A stretch of DNA of 22,907 nt, taken from assembly GCA_002081555.1 (NCBI GenBank), contig MZNV01001830.1:1-22907 (forward strand), in the 5' to 3' direction. The position numbers and the translations under genes were made by a program. The notes below the pieces were generated by a model. The model was not told the origin of the DNA. It ran no database searches and was given only the letters and a program-made list of their open reading frames with translations. Shown here piece after piece: positions 1 through 10,400 of the stretch. The DNA is from Protostelium mycophagum (lineage: Eukaryota; Evosea; Variosea; Protosteliida; Protosteliaceae). Numbering within the stretch: position 1 is the first letter of the stretch; every line of letters starts with the position of its first letter.

Positions 1-20
1 TTATTAAATTGATTCTCCAG

Positions 21-641
21 CAATTAAAAGCAGAAACTATTCTCCGGCAACAGATGTCTTCTCCTTCGGGTATGTCAAACCTATAAAATTGACACTTACC
101 ATTCCTTCATTGAGACTGATGACGTCAGAGTGTTACTATGGGAGATTGTCACGGTGATGGAGCCATGGGGGGGACTCACACCAGTGGAGGCGGCCATTTG
201 TGTCGTGACAGAAGACAAAAGACTGCCGATACCGGACACATCTCAATGGATTCAGAAGCTGATGCAAGGTGGGTCGAGATTTTATTGGAACGTGTCTAGT
301 TATTTTTTCGGTTACTTTGAGGATGCATTATTTTGGTTTCTCTGCAACTTAAAATGAAACAAAAGAACCGAACATTGCTAGACGAGGTTCAATCGAATGT
401 CTTCAACTTAACAATCTTCCACAAATACTGCAGAACATTAAATTTAAAATGATGAAGCGTTGTAGATTGCTGGAAAACACAGCCAGAAGAAAGACTCGAT
501 TTCAATATGATATGCAATATTGTTGCGATAGAGATAGGACTCTCACCTCAATCATCCTTAACCCCATGTAAGAGATTTCTATCTTCAAATAAAAGCAGGA
601 AATTATATTGCTCGAATGCAAAGCGTTTTTTACATATGTAA
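21..641 (+). CDS. Tyrosine-kinase-like (TKL) protein kinase, C-terminal part only
   Basis: Partial gene running in from the left edge. Modelled exons are 21-69, 129-268 and 466-641, joined by GT-AG introns of 59 and 197 nt with matching phases; the second acceptor is CGTTGTAG. The joined protein reads through kinase subdomains IX-XI: YSPATDVFSFGVLLWEI (the invariant D of subdomain IX followed by SFGVLLWE), then TPVEAA, then DCWKTQPEERLDF, the usual CW..P..R motif near the end of TKL kinase domains. This wording is typical of TKL kinases rather than CDK or AGC kinases. The catalytic loop, ATP site and any N-terminal domain lie outside the window, so substrate and pathway are unknown. About 40 residues without recognisable domain follow, ending at TAA 639-641; that tail is the least certain part, and another intron there is possible. 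Confidence 0.75.
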
Positions 642-1098
642 ATTGGGGGTTGAAATCACGTTGAGAAAAATCGTTGAACATATCGCAGATACCCAACCAC
701 CTGTTACAAATAATGGGGCATACTCCCCAGTACACTTCGCCTCCAAGTCCACTTAAAACAATAAAATCTCAGCAGAATTTTTTTCATTGTTCATGAATGG
801 CCTGTGCGGTGGTTCAAAGTCCCCGTTGAACCCTCCCTCTGGCTCATCTAAAAAAACATAACTCCTCTGAACCCACCCATAAATTTAATTTTTGAATTTC
901 GTTAATGAACCATTCTCGTGCATGGACTTTCAAGAAGGTCTGAATCTATTATTAGACGAAGATTGCAAAGGCATCGATAAAGAGGCAGCACTGTTGCGGG
1001 TGGCGCAATCCCGGAATCAAATAAACACAACATCCCAAAAAAAACTCCAACCACTTCTCTTTGGCATCCCCAAGGAGCAGAAACCGAGAAATCGCTGA
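642..1098. other. Intergenic stretch with a short upstream reading frame
   Basis: No supported gene lies between the kinase stop and the TMEM64-type gene. A 58-codon frame with ATG at 922 runs to TGA at 1096-1098, directly abutting the ATG at 1099 (TGAATG). Its predicted peptide resembles nothing I know, and no splice pair I tried joins it in phase to the downstream gene. It may be 5' leader with an upstream ORF, or chance. Confidence 0.4.
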
Positions 1099-2411
1099 AT
1101 GTCGGGATTCTTTGCAACAAACAAAGTGCATCTTGATAAACGGAGGGTGTTCAGCCCTCGCATGTCTGGAAGCATGGTGAACGACGAAGAGAAGGTCACA
1201 GAGGATGTTCCACAAATTGACGAAAACATGGAGGAAGAGCCAGAGACAAGACAGCAGAAGATCACGAAATGGGTAGTTCGAATACTCTTAGCCTCTATAT
1301 TATGCGCTTGCCTCGGTCTCATCATTTGGCTCTTCACACAACCAGAGAAAATGAAGAAGCTCATTCTATGGATACGAGATCTGGGGTGGATTGGGAATCT
1401 AAGTACGTCACTTCACGATACAGAGGTACTGACTTTGCAACAGTTTGTTGCGCTGTATTTATTTTGACCGCTCTCCCTTTCGGGACTGGTTACACAGAAG
1501 TCGCTATCGCTTGTGGCTTCCTCTATAAGCTTTGGCTAGGTTTGTACTCTTATCGATATCATCATATAACATCGTTGTTTTAATATCACGAGGTGTGGCA
1601 ACAACATTTATCGGTGTCGTCATCTTCGGTTCGCCCATTGCTTACTTTATGTGTAAATTCCTTTTCAAAAACCCGGTCATCAAGTATATCAACAAGAAAC
1701 CAAAACTGAAGATCCTCTTAAAGGCAGTTCAAGCGAACGGATTCACAATCATCTTCATGATGAGATTGACACCTGTGCCTATGGGCATACAGAATGCTCT
1801 CTTTGCCGTGAGTTTTAGAATGTACACGTCGAATATCACATTACAAATCATTAGCTGATCATTTTCCTTCGGGCAAAGCCATTGCGATCTTCATGCATTT
1901 TTGTATAGTTAAATACCTTTGAAAAATAGGAATAATTTGTAGAATATTCAACATCATCCGCACAAAATGAATGGTGTTAAACTTTACTTTCTGATGACAA
2001 TTGTTCAGATATCAGACATCAGTTTCTGGGTTTTCATCACTGCGACAGCACTTGGGCTGTTGCCCGAGATGTTTGTGTGGGTCTTCCTTGGAAAGTCTAT
2101 ACAAGATGTGAGTGAGATCGTCACAAACAATCGACCGATGGACACCACACATAAGGTAATCATATATTATGAATTAAATGAATGTCCTTTTTCATTGATT
2201 TCTGTAGGTGATCATCGGGGTACAGATCGCGGTCACTCTCCTGCTCCTCATCGGTGTGTTTTTCTTGAGCAGACATGTCCTTAAGAAGGCGATGAATGAG
2301 CAAAATTCTGAGGAAAGAGAATCATTATTGAGATCGGACACAGCAGACAGTTTATCCACATTGGCTGATGAAGAAGAAAACCGAGAGGGGTCATCCGTCA
2401 AAAAGCAATAA
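1099..2411 (+). CDS. TMEM64: TMEM64/TVP38-type VTT-domain membrane protein
   Basis: Five exons: 1099-1402, 1444-1539, 1593-1807, 2009-2155, 2208-2411, giving 321 residues with all four junctions in phase (introns 41, 53, 201 and 52 nt). After an acidic cytosolic N-terminus comes a membrane segment at about 56-78, then the VTT (SNARE-associated Golgi, DedA-like) region at about 100-250. Diagnostic stretches are TALPFGTGYTEVAIACGFLY and RLTPVPMGIQNALF, matching the two conserved re-entrant blocks of TMEM64, and later TATALGLLPEMFVWVFLG, matching its GLLP block. A last membrane helix at about 255-275 precedes an acidic, serine-rich tail. VTT proteins of the TMEM41/VMP1 branch scramble ER lipids; whether this TVP38/TMEM64 branch does so here is inference. 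The TAA stop sits inside AATAAA (2407-2412). The gene converges on COA4 with 27 bp between stops. Confidence 0.88.
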
Positions 2412-2438
2412 ATTCGTGGAATGTACAACCATACATGT

Positions 2439-2666
2439 TTATGTCGATGGACTCGCCTTCTGTTTGGCTTTGTTCTCTTGAAAACATCTCTGAAACTCTT
2501 TCATTTCATTCTGGCACCTTCTGAAATCTCGGTTGTTGGCGTTGAGACAATCTTCCACTTGATAATAATGTTTCCCACAGCCAACTTGATCAACAAGACT
2601 GTGCAGCTCTTCTAGAGCACCCATTGGTTGCTTATGTTCTGTCATGCTGTATCGATCGCAGATCAC
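2439..2666 (-). CDS. COA4: COA4-like twin CX9C cytochrome c oxidase assembly factor
   Basis: Intronless frame of 75 codons; an internal ATG at 2645 (MTEHKQ) would give 68 residues and is an equally good start. It carries two exact CX9C pairs, CGKHYYQVEDC and CQNEMKEFQRC, separated by NANNRDFRR-type sequence, which is the coiled-coil-helix-coiled-coil-helix fold of proteins imported through the Mia40 disulfide relay into the mitochondrial intermembrane space. Flanking residues (HSLVDQVGC before the first pair, FQENKAKQ after the last) follow human COA4 (DQLISRSGC ... EQQARRQ), a factor needed for cytochrome c oxidase assembly. It lacks a cleavable presequence, as expected for this class. It is divergent from histone H4 across 169 bp and convergent with the TMEM64-type gene. 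Other small CX9C proteins (CMC family) are the alternative assignment. Confidence 0.82.
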   Translation of the reverse strand: MICDRYSMTEHKQPMGALEELHSLVDQVGCGKHYYQVEDCLNANNRDFRRCQNEMKEFQRCFQENKAKQKASPST

Positions 2667-3147
<481 letters not shown>

Positions 3148-3192
3148 GAGGTCTTCGCGCCAGAAGGGTATCCCTTCCGCTCAACACAAAAT

Positions 3193-3208
3193 GGTGTTTT
3201 TCAACACC
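3193..3208 (+). promoter_or_regulatory. Histone mRNA 3' stem-loop
   Basis: GGTGTTTTTCAACACC folds into a perfect 6-bp stem (GGTGTT/AACACC) with a 4-nt loop TTTC. It fits the consensus of animal replication-dependent histone genes (GG-pyrimidine-rich arm, loop UUYN or similar, purine arm ending CC). It lies 45 nt beyond the H4 stop, flanked by A-rich (CAAAAT) and ACCACTG sequence. A second hairpin, GAAGGG-TAT-CCCTTC (3163... stem arms 3163-3177 region), precedes it. Known role: binding site for stem-loop binding protein, controlling 3' end formation. I do not see an unambiguous purine-rich U7-pairing element downstream. Confidence 0.9.
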
Positions 3209-3446
3209 ACCACTGTCGAAGCTACTCGAAGACTATATATAAATGAACATTTTTAAATTCCTTTGTTTTGTGATCTTCCACAAAAACGAGTGTGAAGTTG
3301 GTTCAACCATGCCTCAAAACATCATCATCGTTGATGTTGTTCTCAACAGCTCTCAATTCGCAGGGTTGTACAGCCCTTAATTTTGCGAAAGCGACGAACC
3401 GAGAAATCACAATTTTTGAAATTTATTTTGAGATCAACGCTCAGAG

Positions 3447-5959
3447 ATGATGCACCGACCGGCAGAGACGAAGACACAAGATGCAGAAAACAATCGTTAT
3501 GAATCCATGGTTCTTGTTGGAGAAGGAACTTATGGATATGTCTATAAAGCCAAGGAGAAGTTAACACAGAAGAGGGTGGCCATAAAAAAATTCAAGCCCA
3601 CTAAAGAGGGCGAGGGCATTTCTCTCACTGCATATCGGGAGATAATGGTCAGTATTATTTTTACAAACACAGGTCGGTCTGATCAGAGCAGCTGCTTAGA
3701 GAGATCGATCATGAGAACGTGATAAAAGTTAGAGATGTAACTATCAACCCGGAAGAACGGACTCTTTCATTAATAATGGACTATGCAGAATTCGATCTGA
3801 GCGTGGGTCCGCTTCGTTGAAAAATTCCTCTGATTGTCTGCAGGAAATCATCCGATTTCATCACAATACATTACAAACACCACCAACAGTGTACTCTATA
3901 AAATCATGTCTATGGCAGGTGCAGATAATCTTCAAATTGTTACGTCTTCGATTGTTCAAACATCCAGGTCCTCAATGCGATTCATTATTTACATTGCAAT
4001 TGGATTTGCCACAGAGATTTGAAGCCGAGTAATATTTTAGTCATGGCTGACGGCCCAGAACAAGGCATCGTCAAAATTGGTGAGCACATTTATTTTCTTG
4101 ATTTTTCTGCCCAAAAATCGATTTATGCCCCAAATAAATAAATCTTCTATATGAGATTTATTTTTGAAACTTTGCAGCTGATTTCGGACTTGCCAGAGTC
4201 TTTCAGTCCCCACTGCGACCTCTTTATGAAAACGGTGTGGTCGTCACAATATGGTACAGAGCCCCCGAACTATTGTTTGGCTCAAAACACTACACCAAAT
4301 CAGTCGGTACGTCCATCTCAACTTTTCAATTATTGAAACGTTGTAGACGTGTGGGCCATCGGCTGTATTTTCGCGGAATTACTCACCACGAATCCGCTTT
4401 TTCCTGGAAAAGAAAAAGACACGAAAAATCCGAATTTATTTCAAGATGTACAGATTGAAAAATTATTCCAAGTGCTGGGAAAGCCGAATGTCGAGATCTG
4501 GCCGGATCTAAACAGTCTCCCAGATTGGAAGTATAAGAACCCGCAGAAGGTGAGATATCACATGATGATGTCTCTGTTAAGCGGTAATGGGACTGAGGCG
4601 ATGTGAAAAGATCGCGGTAGTTGACGTGAAAGATCGCGGTATGGAGCCGTGAATTTTGTTAAAAGAGATATTCTTCCCTGATAAAATTTGATTTATTCGA
4701 AAATGCATTTTTATTCTTTCATCTCTTGTGGCATAAAATGAAAATACGAAATATGCATGAATCAACACGACACGATGTGATTACAACGACATAACGTGAT
4801 TACAACAACACACGCAAAGTCACCGGGTGAAATACAGCAGAAAATCTGGATAGTTGTAGATTCGCTGAAATTATTGAAAAATGTGATATTGCAAAAAAAT
4901 CGAGATCGCAATACTCTCTTAGCAAAGCTTCTCGTGGCTGTCATATATATTGTGCTAATGTGTTACTATTTGACGCTTCATCGCTGATGTTTGACAGTGG
5001 AAAGGCTCTTTACTCGAGAAGAAGTGGAATCAGTAAGTATTCTTAGAATTTTTTCCCGCCAAAACATCCATTTTGAATTTCAAACCAAATCTGAACTTCA
5101 ATCTTTCCGATTTTCCCGCCGAAATAAAACTGACACCCCAGATATCCCAATGTACACCCCGAAAATCTCCGAAAAGTCCCGAATCTCGGTCTCCCAGAGC
5201 AACGCCCTTCAGATTCGCGGTCCGAGGCCCGTTGCGACGCGCAAGCTTTCGATTTATTGTCTAGAATGTTGGAATACGACCCCACAAAGAGGATCACGAC
5301 TGCTGAAGCATTAGACCATCCTTACTTTAAAGAAGAGCCGCTGCCTGGGTTAAAGTAGGTTCTTCAAAGTGCGATCCAAAAACCTTGAAGATACGTGGAA
5401 AATTCGAGGAAATTTCATCGAAAAGTGTTGGAAAAATATTCATCTGACGTGATGAAAAGTTGCTGCGAAAAATATATTCGAAAATATCTATTACCCCGCG
5501 GACACGAATTTGTACCATTTTCAATGAAAAATAATTGCGGTAACTACCGCTCTGTTGCTGTGAGTGACACGTTAACGTTACCGTATCGTATGGCAACTGG
5601 TGAGGTGTAAAAAGCGTGTCTCTCGGGTTATATGCTGCCAAAACAAAATTTCTAGCCAAAATATATTCTTGTAGCACATTTTTCTTGTATTTTGCATATT
5701 TTTGTCCAATTTGATGGTTGTACAAATTCGGACCTTTGCAGAAATATTTTTTCACGGTAACTACCGCACCTTTTCCAACATGTCCGGATTTGGACCAAAT
5801 TCCAACATTGGAATTCTGCGGAGATGCGTTTTGTACAAGCAAAATAACCAAGTTGAAATTTCACTGAATTTTCATAGTATGTTTAGACCCCACGTCCCGG
5901 GGTCAAAGCCGATACCTGCTCCATACCCACCCCGCCAGCCAATGAAGACCCAAAAATAA
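3447..5959 (+). CDS. CDK8: CDK8-type cyclin-dependent kinase (Mediator kinase module)
   Basis: Nine exons: 3447-3647, 3692-3802, 3844-3918, 3968-4079, 4178-4306, 4347-4549, 4998-5032, 5142-5354, 5878-5959; 386 residues, all junctions in phase. Visible: glycine loop [11 protein letters not shown], catalytic lysine in VAIKKF, a SLTAYREI helix in place of PSTAIRE (CDK8 has SMSACRE), [15 protein letters not shown] with D146, ADFGLAR at 167-173 (human CDK8 has DMG), and [11 protein letters not shown] with no T-loop threonine, as in CDK8/CDK19. [14 protein letters not shown] and [10 protein letters not shown]...EEPLPG match the plant and animal CDK8 family closely. CDK8 with cyclin C, MED12 and MED13 phosphorylates RNA polymerase II machinery in the nucleus. 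Exons 7 (35 nt) and 9 rest on splice phase and weaker similarity. Introns 6 (448 nt) and 8 (523 nt) are unusually long here. The long Q-rich animal tail is absent. The TAA stop overlaps AATAAA. Confidence 0.93.
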
Positions 5960-6016
5960 ACGGAAATTCAAATTTCAAAATGAAAAAAAAGGCGCGAAAA
6001 GACGCTTTTTTACTTT

Positions 6017-7296
6017 TCACAGATATTGCCGCTGCTTGATCTGCATGATCCTTTCCTGTGCTCTAGCTCGGAGTGCGGCTTTGTCTTCAGAGGACAAGTT
6101 ATGGACATTCATCGCATTAATGTCCCTGATGTCGACCTGGCGCATGGAAGTCGGTGAGAGCACAGAGGGTGCGTCTGCCTCCTCTGCTGAAGAGACGTCC
6201 GAGTCACCGCCGTCTTGTTGTGCGGTGTCTTCTTCCTCTTCGCTCTCCTGTATGATTTGAATTTTGAATGTCGAGAATTCCCGCCGAAACTACCTCCTCT
6301 TCGGATTCTGTCTCCTCGGCTTTTGTTTCCTCGTCTACAACAACTTCTGTCTCCACTTCTTCAGTTTCGATGGTCTACAACCGTCAATTTCTTCATCTAC
6401 AACTCGCCAAACTAAATTTACCAATTTTTCTATTTTTTCTTTGGTTTCTGCAGGAGAAACACCTGAGAGAGGTGAGTGAGGATACATCAACTGTTCTTTT
6501 GAACCTATACAGAGGAGGTGGCTTTCTAAATCAGCCTTCAATTGCATCAAAACTGACGCATCGCCTGTGTTCTTCAATAGACCCAAAAATTTCTCTCTGA
6601 TGTCGTCCATTGATGGTGATGACAGCACATTGTCCACGTCATTTACCACTACCTCGGCAGAGTCATCATCCGCACAACAATCTTCATCCCTCACCTTCTT
6701 CTTCTTTATGACGACCTTCTTTGGGGTGCTCCCCTCCTCTCCATTTGACGATTCTTTCTTCTTTTTGATCGGCTTCCCGTCTTCATCTTTTGCCACTTTT
6801 TTGACTACTTTCTGCTCCTCTTAGGCGAGATCTTCTTCATTTTGACTGTCGCTTTTTCACGTCATCATCGACAAAGCCGAACAAAGAGGCTCCCAATCAT
6901 GACGCTGCTTGACTCTAACACAAACCTTTTTCTTGACGGTTGGTGTTCCAGGAGCTGCGCCTTCAGTAGAAAGCGCGGATTTCTTCACCTTCTTCACGAC
7001 TTTGACCTTCTTCTTGGGCTCTTCATCGAGACTGATCGATCTGACTCTCTCTCCCTCCGTCTTTGGTGTTGATGGACGACTTGGCGATTTACTTCTAGAT
7101 GCTGATGGCGAGGCCGGAACCAACATTGGTGAGGATGGCGTCTTTTCCAATTTCTCGAGAGGTGGCGGCTTCTTCTTCGTCTTCGTAGATACTACAGAGG
7201 CCGCGTCCGTTGCAACCTGAAAAATGAGAACGAAAGAGGTGCAATGCGAGGACTCACCTTTTTAACTTTCTTCACCTTCTTGGGTGAATCTTCCAT
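6017..7296 (-). CDS. Lysine-rich then acidic low-complexity protein of unknown function
   Basis: I do not recognise this gene. Minus-strand exons are 7296-7258, 7216-6926, 6817-6422, 6374-6294 and 6247-6017; introns are 41, 108, 47 and 46 nt, all phase-consistent, giving 345 residues. Residues 1-170 are dominated by repeated KKVKK, KKVVKK and KKKK clusters separated by serine-proline motifs (SPSASRSKSPSRPSTP), resembling nuclear-localisation clusters and proline-directed phosphosites. A helical-looking block around 185-240 (SPSMDDIREKFLGLLKNTGD) is the only stretch that looks folded. Residues 243-300 are very acidic (TESEEE, EEEEDTAQQD), and the C-terminus is a basic helix ending RAQERIMQIKQRQYL. 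A nuclear or nucleic-acid-binding role is a guess from composition only. The second intron's acceptor (TAAGAG) is weak. It converges on CDK8 with 57 bp between stops. Confidence 0.7.
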
Positions 7297-7456
7297 TGTT
7301 GTGAGTGTTTAAGGATGCTTGCGTAGATGACCTCGAAAAAATATATTTCAAGAGGTTGTAAAACAGCTTGTTTTTTAGGCTAAAATAAGGCTCGACATAA
7401 CATCACCTCGTGCCATTTGACGCATGGAAGTCGGCACGTCCTGACGAGATTGAGTG
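7297..7456. promoter_or_regulatory. Divergent promoter of the lysine-rich and coiled-coil genes
   Basis: Only 160 bp separate the two start codons, so both promoters and leaders must share it. I see no TATA box or strong palindrome. Co-regulation of the pair is possible but is inference from spacing alone. Confidence 0.4.
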
Positions 7457-10400
7457 ATGGACAAGAGCATTCCGATTATAAGGACGGACGGCTTCCATAA
7501 CGATGATCAAGAGAGGCTATTAGATGTCATCGCGCCAACACGGCGTCTTTTACCAGATGTGTGGGAAGATGCTGTCATCAAAGAGATCGAGTACAATAAT
7601 CAAAGTGAATTAGCCAGACAACAATCAGAAGTCGCGGATGACGAGCTTAAGATGGACAAAATTCAAGATAGAGTCCTTCGTACTTGTAAAGAAGTGGAAG
7701 AGTTATGGGACATCAATTATGATCTTGGTCTTGGAAATGGTACTTTGAAAGTGCTAAACAGGACAGTCGCTGAGCGTGCGATGAGGGAATTTAGATTGGC
7801 AGTCCGCCCGATGCAATTGAATGAGACAGAAGTGTATTCATTCCCAACGAATCCTGGTGAGCGTTTGATGACCTCAGATTCGTTGATACCTTGTCTGATG
7901 CGTCATGTCAATAATGACGCGTGTCATTCTGGAATTCGTCCTAATGTTGTACAGCACCTTCACCTTTTCTTCCAGAGAAGAGTGCCACTACTCCTGGGGG
8001 GCATTTTTTGGCGGGGGAATTTGACGAATCATACCGAAAAGAGCGCAACAAAGAACAACTTCAGAGCCAGATATCGGAGATGTTATCCAATATGGCGACG
8101 GATGTACATGACATCGCCAATCCGAGCAAAGACGCAATGATGTGGAAGACATCGCATACTGGTGGTCCAGTCGTCGATGCTTCGTTGCTCAGATCGATGA
8201 AGAGAGAGAAGGATAAGGACATCACCATCGAGATGCTGAAAGGTGATGCAGCCATTTTTGTATTTTGAAATTCAAATTTTTAGGTCAACTCATCCGGCGA
8301 AACCGAGCGTTAGCGGAGCAGCGCACCTCTTACATGAGGGAGCTGATCGTGTTGAAGAACCAGCTGCGAAGGAAGCAGGAGAACGGCGAAGCTCCCCAAG
8401 AATGGGGTCATTTCTGGGAATACGGCCACTACAACGACGACCCGTTCTACAGTGGTGAACAGAATTCGCCAAAAACACCTCGAAATGTCATCGCGAAGTT
8501 GCAGGCAGATTTCGAACTTGAGAAGGAACAATTGCAGGAATCGTATGAAGCCGATTTATTACAATTGTCTAAAGAGATAGAAGAGCAGAAAGATGCCAGA
8601 AAACAAGACCAGATGCAGATCGACGCAAAAATCGCAGAATTACAAATAGAATCCGATCTCAAGGTGAAGAGACCTCAAAAATTCAACTTTATAATCGCTT
8701 TCAGATGCAAACCGCGAAAGATGCGTTGGAGCAAGAGAGACAAACAATCATCGCTCAGCTCGAAGAAAATGCAAAGAAGGTCAAAGAGAGATACAAAAGC
8801 AGTTCTAAACGCATTGAAGAAGACCTCTCATCCAAAATACGTGTGTTGATGCAACGGGAGGAATTTTTGAAGGAGGGCATGGAAAACCTGAAACGCCAGC
8901 ACAAAAACGAACTTGCAGCAAGAGAGACAGACATCAAAGCCAAATCTATGGCCATTGACGAACTGAAAGAGAGGCTGAACCAAGCTAACATCGCAGCGAA
9001 AAAGCCCGTAGATTATACCGCTCTACAAGCAGCCAAAATTATACACCAGGAAATTCAAAGGGATGAGGAGTTTACTGCCATGTCAGCGTCTCTTTTGGAA
9101 AAAACAAAAGAGGTGAGCAACATTGCAGAGCGGTTTTTTTCATATTTCAAAACGGAATCATGGAAAGTGGCTGTTCACAAACACATTCTTTATTGTTGTT
9201 GCGACAATATTTACATAAAGTAGAGTTTTGAAAACGTCAGGTCATTCATTTGAAGATGCTTCTGGAGAGATCTCGAATGGGCTCGGAAGAACTGAATACG
9301 AGATTATTTATGAAGAAGGAAGAGAATGAGAGGAATGAGAAAGCACTCAAAGATGCTGTGGCTCTGGGTTTAGCAGGTGAACAGCAGAAAGTCTTTCATT
9401 GTGATTTTTCTGACATGTGTAGCCAATCAGATGAGAGTGCATGACAAAGAGAAGAAGAATCTCGTAAATGAGATCGCTGCGATACAGACTCAACTCAGGA
9501 AGAGAAGAGGCTCTGTAAGCCGTAAAAGCAGTGTAAGTAGGATAGTTTTCAAAAAGATGTATTGATTTTTCCAGGAAGACGATTCGCTCTCTCGGCGTCT
9601 GAAAGTGACAGAAAAATTGCTTGGCCAGAAGATTGTGCAGATGGAGCAGAATTCAGTCGAATTCATGGGCCTCTTACGAAGATTTGAAGACTTGGAGTCC
9701 GAGTTGGATTTGGTCGACGAAGGCAGTCCTATACAGAAGAGCATGCTCAACACCGTAGAGTATCTATTTAATACGTCTCTGAACGCTCATAACGTGGCGC
9801 CACCTCCGTCGAATGTACTCCCTGCCTCCGGCAGTGCGAAGCGCCCAGTACAGCGACGCAGCACGATGACCGCAGCGACTGCAATCAAACCACAAAATCT
9901 TAAAGACACCACAACTTCTGCCGAAGGGGTTGAGCCCAGCGAAGACAGCCAAAAGAGTGGGAAGATTACAGCATCAAGCAGAAGGAATTCAAGGCTTTCT
10001 GTAACTGTCAGCAAACCAGGCTCGAGAGTAGCTTCCCCAACAGCGACACCACTATTTTTGTCATTGAACCAAGATCAAGCGGTCCAAAGCTTTGGTCAGG
10101 TAAGCTCTTTGCCAGGCTCTTTTTTCACTTGCTCAAAAGTGTACACGACGCATCCAAAGATGAAACAAGCTAATGTTCATAGGGAGACAAAGTTGACCTA
10201 AAGTCAGCCGGACCAGAGGAAGCGACAAAAATCAAACGCAGCAATTCGCTTCATCCCATCAGCGCCATCACCTTATCATTGGAAGAGTCTTCAAAAAGCT
10301 TACCCGCTTCTCCTCCTTCGCAACTAAAATCCCCTCCATCTTTCAATATAGAAGCGCCCCCAGGTGCCCTTGAGGAAGAATCTATCTCAAACACCTACAT

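Noticed and set aside
502-735. Minus-strand 77-codon frame near the kinase end
   Set aside because: It overlaps the kinase exon 466-641 that carries the CW..P..R motif on the plus strand.
1017-1364. Minus-strand 115-codon frame opposite the TMEM64-type gene
   Set aside because: The plus strand carries the recognisable VTT protein, and the antisense peptide shows no motif.
6567-7220. Serine- and phenylalanine-rich plus-strand frames
   Set aside because: They are the reverse reading of the lysine- and acid-rich minus-strand gene (AAG and GAA codons read as CTT and TTC).
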